From Papio anubis (lineage: Eukaryota; Chordata; Mammalia; Primates; Cercopithecidae), in assembly GCF_008728515.1 (NCBI RefSeq), contig NC_044977.1:192623987-192687986 (forward strand): DNA of 64,000 bases, written 5' to 3'. The first letter of the stretch is position 1; the number at the start of each line of letters is the position of its first letter. This document shows, one piece after another, positions 56,091 to 64,000 of this stretch. The notes beneath the pieces were generated by a model. The model was not told the DNA's origin, did not search any database, and was given only the letters and a program-made list of their open reading frames with translations. The position numbers and the translations under genes are program-made.

Positions 56091-57354
56091 TAAACAGCAT
56101 GGAAGGCTGCTCTGCCTATGGAGTAACCGTTCTTCATTCCTTCACATTCTTAATAAACCTGCTTTCACTTTATAGACTCGCCCTGAATTCTTTCCTGTGC
56201 TAGGTCCAAGAACCCTGTCTTGGGATCTGGGTCTGGACCCCTTTCTGGTAACATCGTTCTGGCAACCACAGAAGGGTCAGTACTGAGGAAATCCCCAACC
56301 CAAAGGCTAACTTTGATGCCACCTTCTGTTGGGACTCGAGTTACAAATGGTGCTCTCCATACAGATGCTTTCAGACTGAGGTTCTGTCTATTCTGAATGC
56401 AAGAGGTCTAATAGGCAGGAATATCATCATCCCTGTTAAGCATGAAGAAGTTACAGAAGATGAATCTTTCTCCCTCTGCAACCCTTAGGATTAAGGGTTC
56501 TCTTAAAGGGAGGGAGGAATTGTCAGAAGCATTTAAAACAGAGTGACTCCATTTTTTTTTTTTTTGAGACGGAGTCTTGTTCTGTCGCCCGGGCTGGAGT
56601 GCAGTGGCTAGATCTCAGCTCACTGCAAGCTCCGCCTCCCGGGTTCACGCCGTTCTCCTGCCTCAGCCTCCTGTGTAGCTGGGACTACAGGCGCCCGCCA
56701 CCTCGCCCAGCTAGTTTTTTGTATTTTTTAGTAGAGACGGGGTTTCACCGTGTTATCCAGGATGGTCTTGATCTCCTGACCTCATGATCCGCCCGTCTTG
56801 GCCTCCCAAAGTGCTGGGATTACAGGCTTGAGCCACCGCGCCTGGCCAGCGACTCCATTTTGAATAGGGACTTGGTAAAATAAGGCTGAGACCTAGTGGG
56901 CTGCATTCCCAGACGGTTAGACATTCTAAGTCATGGGATGAGATAGGAGGTCAGCACAAGAAACTGATCACGAAGACAGTGCTGATGAAACGTGTTGCAG
57001 TAAAGAAGTCGGCTAAAATCCACCAAAACCAACATGGCAATGAGAGTGACCTGGTCATGCTCACTGCTCCACTCCCACCAGCGCTCTGGAAGTTTACAAA
57101 TGCCATGGCAACATCAGGAAGTTGCCCTATATCCTCTAAAAAGGGGGGGAGCCCTCAGTTCCTGGAACTGCCCAACCTTTTCCTGGAAAACTCATAAGTA
57201 ATCCACTCCTTGATTAGCATATAATCAAGAAATAAACATAAAAATTGGCAACCAGCAGCCCTTGGGCTGCTCTGCCTCTGGAATAGCCATGGTTTATTCC
57301 TTTACTTTCTTAAACTTACTTTCACTTAAAAAAAATAAATAAACAGCATGGAAG
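56091..57354 (+). mobile_element. Retroposed (processed) endogenous retrovirus transcript, ERV1-like
   Basis: The order on the + strand is R (56106-56170) - U5 (to about 56253) - a PBS-like TGGCAACCACAGAAGG (from 56261) - about 230 bp of degraded internal DNA - a polypurine tract (about 56505-56519) - U3 starting TGTCAGAAGC at 56521 - R (57266-57327) - A-rich tail. A 15-bp direct repeat, TAAACAGCATGGAAG, flanks it at 56091-56105 and 57340-57354. Start at R, end at the R poly(A) site, an A tail and a 15-bp repeat instead of the 4-6 bp made by integrase all point to L1-driven insertion of a viral RNA. No gag, pol or env frame remains. The LTR resembles the MER4/MER61 group of class I ERVs; this family name is unverified. 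Confidence 0.75.
56552..56847 (-). mobile_element. AluY of Old World monkey type, inside the ERV U3
   Basis: GACTCCATTTT occurs on both sides (56545 and 56851), so the Alu landed after the ERV unit was in place. Confidence 0.95.
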
Positions 57355-57775
57355 AGGGAAGCGCTGATAAGGTACACATTTCCCTTTAAAGGAAGAACGT
57401 ATGTACGCAGCATTTCGATTACATTCCATCTACTATAATTTGGCAGCATAGCTACACCCATTTGCAAGGGATACTAGGAAATCCAGATGCTTAGTTAAAA
57501 ATTGGAGGTTTTATAAGTAAGAGGGACAAGGGGAGAATGGGTTATTTGGTACCGATAAGCAGTTTCTGCCACAGGGAGATAGTAGTAAATTATATAAAAC
57601 CCTTGCCATTGTAGCGTTTATAATCTAGTAGGAGAAACAGACTATGAACAATGTAAAACAAACATATACAAACACATATATAATAACCGTGAATACATAT
57701 GTGTATCTTTGATGGAGAGAGAGTGTGACATTCATTTCAAGTTATAGTAGTTGCTTGGAGAAAGAATAAAATATG

Positions 57776-58070
57776 CCGGGCGCGGTGGCTCAAGCCTGTA
57801 ATCCCAGCACTTTGGGAGGCCGAGACGGGCGAATCACGAGGTCAGGAGATCGAGACCATCCTGGCTAACCCGGTGAAACCCCGTCTCTACTAAAAAATAC
57901 AAAAAATAGCCGGGCGAGGTGGCGGGCGCCTGTAGTCCCAGCTACTCGGGAGGCTGAGGCAGGAGAATGGCGTGAACCCGGGAGGCGGAGCTTGCAGTGA
58001 GCTGAGATCGGGCCACTGCACTCCAGCCTGGGCGGCAGAGCGAGACTCCGTCTCAAAAAAAAAAAAAAAG
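57776..58070 (+). mobile_element. AluY of Old World monkey type
   Basis: CTCAAGCCTG, GAGACGGGCGAATCACGAGG, GGCGAGGTGGCGGGCGCC; perfect repeat AAAGAATAAAATATG at 57761 and 58071. Confidence 0.96.
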
Positions 58071-58085
58071 AAAGAATAAAATATG

Positions 58086-58402
58086 CCAGGACGCAGTGAC
58101 TCATGCCTGTACCAATCCTAGCAGTTTGGTGGGAGGCTGAAGGGAGTAGATCACTTGAGCCCAGGAGTTCAAGAGCAGCCTGGGCAATATGGTGGAACCC
58201 TGTCTCTACAAAAAAATAGAAAAAAATCAGCTGGACATGGTGGGTGCAGACCTGTGGTCCCAGCTATTCAGGAGGCTGAGGTGGGAGGATCGCTTGAGCC
58301 CAGGAGGCTGAGGCTGCAGTGAGCTGTGGTGGTGCCATTGCCCTCCACCCTCAGCAACACAGTGAGACCCTGTCTCAAAAGAAAAAGAAAAAGAAGGAGA
58401 AT
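58086..58402 (+). mobile_element. AluJ-like
   Basis: Diverged, directly after the previous Alu's target repeat. Confidence 0.88.
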
Positions 58403-58439
58403 AAAATACAATAAGGGAAGGAGAGAGGGGGGCTGGTTT

Positions 58440-58950
58440 TTGTTTGTTCAGGGCCATTTTATGTGTGTGGTCTGAATTGAGTTAAGCATCTGGAAATTTG
58501 TAGTGTCCTTTGCAAGTAGATGTGTCCATGTTGCCAAATTCTGTGTCTTCTTACAGCTAAATTGAAAGCCAGGTTGATTTCATAGGTTCCACATGTGTTT
58601 GTAATTGTGAGGAGAAAGGACTGTATTAGGAAGATTAGAGAAGATTTCTGAAAGGATGAGATAGGAATAGAAACCTTAGTGAAGCGAGGGAATACGAACG
58701 GTGGGGAGGTCTGAGGGAAGAGTAAATAATACAGTGTGGACATACTGATGTTGGAAAGAGCTGGCACAGTCAAGAAAACCAGCTGAGTGAGCCAAACACT
58801 GAGGCCAAATGGTCTGACTTGGGCAAGGGAACGTTTCCTTTGTTTTCTTTCCCCACCATCCTGTAAGCTGTGTGAACACAGGGACTTCGTTTTCTTGACT
58901 GTTATGTGTCCACCCACAGGGCCTAAAACAGTTCAATTAGCCTTGATGAA
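58440..58950. repeat. Old interspersed repeat, probably L2-related
   Basis: The 3' part (58865-58930) resembles the L2/MIR end ('CTGTGTGAACACAGGGACTT'). A 152-codon minus-strand frame crosses it but shows no domain. Repeat identity for the 5' part is uncertain. Confidence 0.4.
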
Positions 58951-59007
58951 ATCGTGATTATGCCAGAAAGAATATTGTGCAGAAAGAATCAGAATAATTT
59001 CTGTAAT

Positions 59008-59036
59008 CCTCCCTCCCTCCCTCCCTCCCTCCCTCA
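59008..59036. repeat. (CCCT)n microsatellite
   Basis: Seven CCCT units replacing the 3' start (T-run) of the antisense Alu fragment that follows. Confidence 0.9.
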
Positions 59037-59273
59037 CGATCTAAGCTCACTGCAGCCCCAACTTCTGGGCTCAAGTGATCTGCCCACCTCAGCCCCCCAA
59101 GTAGTTGGGATTATGGGCACGTGCCACCATGCCTGGCTAAATTTTGTATTTTTTGTAGAGATGAGGTTTTGCCATGTTGCCCAGGTTGGTCTTGAACTCC
59201 TGAGCTCCAATGGTCAACCGGCCTTGGCCTCCCAGAGTTCTGGGATTACTGGTGTGAGCCACGGAACCTGGCC
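59037..59273 (-). mobile_element. Alu, truncated
   Basis: Begins mid left-arm at CACGATCTAAGCTCACTGC after (CCCT)n. Confidence 0.88.
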
Positions 59274-59442
59274 AATATTTCTAATTTCATGAGAGAAAAA
59301 AAAACCCCACATTTTAAATTGGTATCCCATTACATGTGCACCTAGCCCTAAGAGTATTTTGTTAATTTCAAAAGTATTTAGTATAAATGCAAGTTAAAAT
59401 ATGTAGCCAAAAATGTGAAGAAGAGCCTACTTAGTAACTAAT

Positions 59443-59751
59443 TTTTTTTTTCTTTTTCTTTTTCTTTTTTGACAGAGTCTTGCTCTGTCACCCAGGCAGG
59501 AGTGCAGTGGCGTCATCTCGACTCACTGCAACCTCCGCCTCCTGGGTTCAAGCGATTCTCCTGCCTCACCCTCCCGAGTAGCTGCGACTACAGGCACACA
59601 CCACCACTCCCAGCTAATTTTTGTGATTTTAGTAGAGACAGGGTTTCACCATATTGGTCAAGCTGGTGTCAAACTCCTGACCTCAGGTGATCCACCCACC
59701 TCGGCCTCCCAAAGTGCTGGGATTACAGGAGTGAGCCACCGCGCCTGGCAA
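59443..59751 (-). mobile_element. Alu, full length
   Basis: (TTTTTC)n reversed tail. Confidence 0.92.
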
Positions 59752-59967
59752 TATATAACATTTTTCTGATTAAACTTATATATTGTTTACATTTAATTTT
59801 ATTCAAATTAGACAAATCATTGAAATTTATAAAATGAATAAGGAAAAATGAAATTGTAATTTCCATTTCCATAAAAAAGTACTGTGTATATTTTAATATA
59901 TTTTCTTCTTGACTTTATGTATATATATTTACTGAAACATACTAAATTTGTTCAAATCGTACATTTT

Positions 59968-60251
59968 CGTTTCTTTTTTTGAGGCAGTCTTGCCTGTTGC
60001 CCAGGCTGGAGTGCAGTGGCATGATCCCAGCTCACTGCAACCTCTGATTCAAGCAATTCTTGTGCCTCAGCTACCCAAGTAGATGGGATTACAGGCATGC
60101 ACCTCCACCCTCGTCTAATTTTAGTGTTGTTAGTAGAGATGAGGTTTCGCCATGTTGGCCAGGCTGGTCTGGAACTCTTGGGCTCAAATGATCGGCCCAC
60201 CTCGGCCTCCCAAAGTGTTGGGATTGCAGGCGTGAGCCCCCGCGCCCGGCC
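59968..60251 (-). mobile_element. Alu
   Basis: Antisense with small deletions near AACCTCTGATTCAAGC. Confidence 0.92.
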
Positions 60252-60519
60252 TAAACCCTTATTTATCATGCCTTCCTGATCTGACTGGTACTGGGAGAGA
60301 TGTTGGTCTCCCACTGTTTTACTCTGGGGTCTCTATTGTAATGGCTTTGAAATGTTGATTCAGAACAGCCTAATCCATTCCAAGGATTCCAGAATCTTCT
60401 TTCATCGTTTTTCTCGTGGCCCATTCTCACCTCCAGTCCTTGACTCACATCATTGGTAGACTTAGATTTTTTTTTAAGACTCTCTCTTTTCAAATTGTAT
60501 GTATTTAATTATTTTAAAT

Positions 60520-60640
60520 CTTTTTAGAGATGGGGTCTTACTGTGTTGCCCAGGGTGGTCTCGAACTCCTTGCCTTAAGCAATCCTCATGTCTTGGCCTC
60601 CCAAGGCAGTGGGATTATAGGTGTGAGCCACTGCTCCAGC
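60520..60640 (-). mobile_element. Alu arm
   Basis: Single antisense arm. Confidence 0.85.
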
Positions 60641-60859
60641 CTACTGTACATATTTAAGATGTATAATATGAAGAATAGTAAAATGATTACTACAGTCAAG
60701 CAAAGTAACCTGTCCCTACCTTCCATAATTGTCTTTTTACCTGTGTGTGTGTGGTAAGAGCACCTAATAACCTACTCTGAGCACATTGTCAGTGTATAAG
60801 ACATTAAGTATAGTCCTCGTGTTGTACTTGAGCTCTCTAGACTTATTCAAGACTCTTTT

Positions 60860-61198
60860 CTTTTCTTTTCTTTCTTTCTTTCTTCTTCTTCTTCTTTTTT
60901 TTTTTTTTTTTTTTTTGAGGCAGAGTCTCACTCTGTTGCCCAGGCTGGAGTACAATGGCACGATCTCGGCTTACTGCAATCTCTGCTGCCCAGGTTCAAG
61001 CAATTCTCCTGCCTCAGCCTCCTGAGAAGCTGGGATCACAGGCGCCCACCACCACGTCTGGCTAATTTTTGTATTTTTAGTAGAAACGGGATTTCACCAT
61101 GTTGGTCAGGCCGGTCTTGAACTCCTGACCTCAGGTGATCCACCTGCCTCGGCCTCCCAAAGTGGTGGGATTACAGGTGTGAGCCACTGCACCCGGCC
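60860..61198 (-). mobile_element. Alu with expanded pyrimidine tail
   Basis: Perfect repeat TATTCAAGACTCTTTT at 60844 and 61199. The reversed tail runs (TTTTC)n, (TTTC)n, (TTC)n, then T20. Confidence 0.95.
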
Positions 61199-61329
61199 TA
61201 TTCAAGACTCTTTTATTCCCTCCCAATATTGTTGTTTTGTTTGAAAATTGTATCTTTGGACCCTTCCTTTTAGCAGTAACAACTTTTTAACAGTATCTTC
61301 AGTGTGGTTAGTATCATTTCCAAGTTTCT

Positions 61330-61465
61330 TTTGCTAGTATTAGGTTTCTCCCCCATTGGAAGCTTCATGAAGGCAGGAATTTTTATGTTTTAGAACTGCT
61401 ATAACTTCAGTATCTCTAACTGTATCTGAAACATGATGAGTACTCAGTATTTGTTGAATAAATCT
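61330..61465 (+). repeat. MIR/L2-type 3' end
   Basis: 'GAAGCTTCATGAAGGCAGGA' and 'AGTACTCAGTATTTGTTGAA' plus TAAA are the standard 3' motifs of L2/MIR-derived repeats. Confidence 0.65.
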
Positions 61466-61719
61466 GAGCTAATGAAAGCATGAATGTGAGTAAACAAATT
61501 TTAAAAGCACACACACAAAAAAAGACTCTTCCATTTTAAACTCTGGACTTTTATTCATTTTCAGTTTTGTACATTTTTTTCTTGTCAGTGTTTTTGGGGC
61601 AGACTTCTGTAAATTTACCCTGTTATAGGAATATATGCTCTCTAGTCTGTCTCTAGAATGTATGGTCATTTTCCCGTTTATTTTCAAATACTGTTTCTGT
61701 AGTTAAAGCAGCTTAATTA

Positions 61720-62014
61720 GGCCGGGCGCGGTGGCTCAAGCCTGTAATCCCAGCACTTTGGGAGGCCGAGATGGGCGGATCACGAGGTCAGGAGATCGAG
61801 ACCACCCTGGCTAACACGGTGAAACCCCGTCTCTACTAAAAAATACAAAAAACTAGCCGGGCGAGGTGGCGGGCGCCTGTAGTCCCAGCTACTCGGGAGG
61901 CTGAGACAGGAGAATGGCGGGAACCCGGGAGGCGGAGCTTGCAGTGAGCTGAGATCCGGCCACAGCACTCCAGCCTGGGCAACAGAGCGAGACTCCCTCT
62001 CAAAAAAAAAAAAA
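61720..62014 (+). mobile_element. AluY of Old World monkey type
   Basis: GCTCAAGCCTG, AAACTAGCCGGGCGAGGTGG, GAGATCCGGCCAC; perfect repeat AAAGCAGCTTAATTA at 61705 and 62015. Confidence 0.96.
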
Positions 62015-62248
62015 AAAGCAGCTTAATTATTCATTTATCATTCACTTTTTAAATCTTTGTCCTATAAGGAAGTAAATGGAAATATTACTTCCTATAAGGA
62101 AGAAATTATTATATTTGTATATTTTAAAATAAGCCTTTGACCAGTTAAATGCAGCTTCCTGGCTCAATATAAGGATATTTCTTTTTAGACCTTGGGTTTT
62201 CACCCATGGAATCAGTAAGCAAATATTAGAAGATCATATATTCTGGGG

Positions 62249-62395
62249 CTGAGTGGGGTGACTGACACCTGTAATCCCAGGACTTTTGGAGGCCAGGGCA
62301 GGAGGATCATTTGAGGTTAGGTGTTCCAAACCAGCCTGGCCAACATAGTGAAACCCCCATCTCTACAAAAAGTGTAAACAACAAAAAAAGAAAAT
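62249..62395 (+). mobile_element. Alu left monomer
   Basis: ATTCTGGGG on both sides (62240 and 62401). Confidence 0.88.
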
Positions 62396-63055
62396 AATTT
62401 ATTCTGGGGGATTCATACAAAAAATGCTATTTGTGAGATGATGTTAACTTTCTTAAAACAGAAGATATTCTCCGTCTTACATTTTTCAATACCCACAAAA
62501 TGATGTCCAGTGTGTTCTTGGATTGTTATTACACCAAATTCATTGATTCGTAAGATTTTCCCATGTCACACTGATTTGGAGAAGAATATTGTTCTAGGAT
62601 AAAGTTATTCCAAAACTGTGGTTTCGTGTCACTGTTCTTTCCTTGGCAGAGATTTGAGGCAGCATTTATTTGCTCATTTGCTTTTCTGCCATTGTTTTCC
62701 ACTCAGCAGCATTTCATGGGTCTTTATGCTGACAAGGGACTGACAGGCAAAAGGCACACACTAATGATTGATATATTGATATTTGTGGTATGAATCGTAG
62801 AGTTGTTTGGGGATCATTCTCAAACATTCTTTGACCTTGTAATCCCAATTTTTGAAATCTGCTCCTAGGAAGACAACTCTTAAGAGAAAAAACTCTCAGC
62901 AGTTTTCACTAAAATGTTTAGGGTGATTCTCCAATATAGCAAATATGCCTAATAATTAAGATTAATATGATGTTTAAAAATGTTCTAGAAATGATGCTGA
63001 AGAAAACAAAATAAAATATGCACACCAATTGCTTTCATTAAAAAGAAGTATATTT

Positions 63056-63356
63056 GGCTGGGCACAGTGGCTCACGCCTGTAATCCCAGCACTTTGGGAG
63101 GCTGAGATGGGTGCCTCACCTGAGGTCAGGAGTTCGAGATCAGCCTGGCCAACATGGTGAAACCCCGTCTCTCTACTAAAAATATATAAAAAATTAGGCA
63201 TGGTAGCACAGACGTGTAATCCCAGCTACTCGGTAGGCTAAGGCAGGAAAATCACTTGAACCTAGTAGGTGGAGGTTGCAGTGAGCTGAGACCGTGCCAT
63301 TGTGCTCCAACCTGGGCAACAAGAGCAAAACACGTCTCAAAAAAAAAAAAAAAAAA
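63056..63356 (+). mobile_element. Alu, full length
   Basis: Starts GGCTGGGCACAGTGG; 18-A tail. Confidence 0.93.
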
Positions 63357-63464
63357 TTTGTTGATGGAGGTTGCAAGAGAATAAAATTATGTGACTTGAT
63401 CTTAAGTTTGTTGAATCCTTTTTGGGTAAAGATGTTTAAACATACTTTAAAAATTCAGCCATTA

Positions 63465-63772
63465 CCGGGCATGGTGGGTCACACCTGTAATTCCAGCACT
63501 TTGGGAGGCCAAGGTGGACGGGTCATTTGAGGTCAGAAGTTTGAGACCAGCCTGGCCAACATGTTGATATCCCGTCTCTACTAAAAATACAAAAATTAGC
63601 CAGGCATGTTGGGGCACGCCTTTAATCCCAACTACTTAGGAGGCTGAAGCAGGAGAATTACTTGAACTCAGGAGGTGGAGGTTGCGGTGAGCTAAGACTG
63701 CACCACTGCACTCCAGCCTGGGCAATAGAGTTAGACTTTGTCTCAAGAAAAAAAAGAAAGAAAGAAAGAAAA
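63465..63772 (+). mobile_element. Alu, full length
   Basis: TCAGCCATTA at 63456 and 63776; (GAAA)n tail. Confidence 0.94.
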
Positions 63773-64000
63773 AGATCAGCCATTATAACAGATATCTGGA
63801 TAAAAGAGAAATGAGTTAATTTAAATTTGAGAAGTGCTTGAAATGGACAGTATAGTTATACATGCATATGCAAAGTAAATATATAGAATATATAAATACT
63901 GAAAACTCTAGATGTTATATCTGGGCAAAAACTTAGTATTTTTAGTGAAAGACAACCTCTGAACAACTATGGAAACATCTGTCACCAAGTAGAAATTATT

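Larger units (their letters stand above)
46444..64000 (+). other. UBXN7: UBXN7 intron 5 (runs off the window)
   Basis: At least 17.5 kb. It contains Alus, a 26-bp minisatellite, an antisense MST-type solo LTR, a near-full-length antisense L1, a processed endogenous-retrovirus unit and old MIR/L2-like remnants. 47030-47535, 48800-49790, 57360-57770, 59280-59440, 62400-63050 and 63775-64000 show no gene or repeat I can name. No exon encoding the rest of the UAS, UIM or UBX domains was found. Confidence 0.9.

Noticed and set aside
58459..58917. 152-codon minus-strand frame in intron 5
   Set aside because: Overlaps an L2/MIR-like remnant and has no recognisable domain or initiation context.
46444..64000. 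Search for UBXN7 exon 6 (AKECGQ...)
   Set aside because: No matching coding segment with flanking AG/GT was found by reading; it must lie beyond the window.

Overview
This is primate nuclear DNA. A catarrhine origin is clear from the Alu and L1 content, and an Old World monkey (macaque/baboon type) is the best guess. At least seven young AluY copies carry the combination typical of cercopithecid AluY subfamilies: 'GCTCAAGCCTG', 'GAGACGGGCGGATCACGAGG', 'CTAGCCGGGCGAGGTGG' and 'GAGATCGGGCCACTGC' or 'GAGATCCGGCCACTGC'. Nothing bacterial or plasmid-like is present, and most translatable stretches are translated Alu or L1.

The only protein-coding gene is the 5' part of UBXN7 (UBX domain protein 7, a VCP/p97 adaptor) on the + strand. 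Five coding exons join in frame and encode residues 1-156: exon 1 at 4871-4943, exon 2 at 30408-30555, exon 3 at 35050-35117, exon 4 at 44222-44287 and exon 5 at 46331-46443. They cover the UBA domain, a basic linker and the start of the UAS domain. The next exon was not found, so intron 5 runs past the window end (over 17.5 kb) and the rest of UAS, the UIM and the UBX domain lie downstream. A GC-rich promoter/CpG island (about 4380-5600) has Sp1 boxes, two palindromic NRF1-type motifs and a (CGG)7 run that ends 4 nt before the start codon.

Layout: 1-4380 is Alu-dense upstream DNA; 4380-5600 is the CpG island with exon 1; 4944-30407 is intron 1, with many Alus, L1M fragments, a MER2 DNA transposon, MIR and other old repeats; 30556-46330 holds introns 2-4, with a U6 pseudogene, two 7SL RNA pseudogenes and several local tandem duplications; 46444-64000 is intron 5, with an MST-type solo LTR, a near-full-length but inactivated antisense L1 (about 49803-55923) and, beside it, a retrovirus-like R-U5-PBS-PPT-U3-R-poly(A) unit flanked by a 15-bp direct repeat.

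No new multi-gene system is visible. The most interesting structures are the apparently L1-retroposed endogenous-retrovirus transcript (56091-57354), the L1 5'UTR with an 85-bp tandem duplication, the 39-bp tandem duplication just upstream of exon 3, the CGG repeat at the start codon, and serial Alu insertions into the same target sites.
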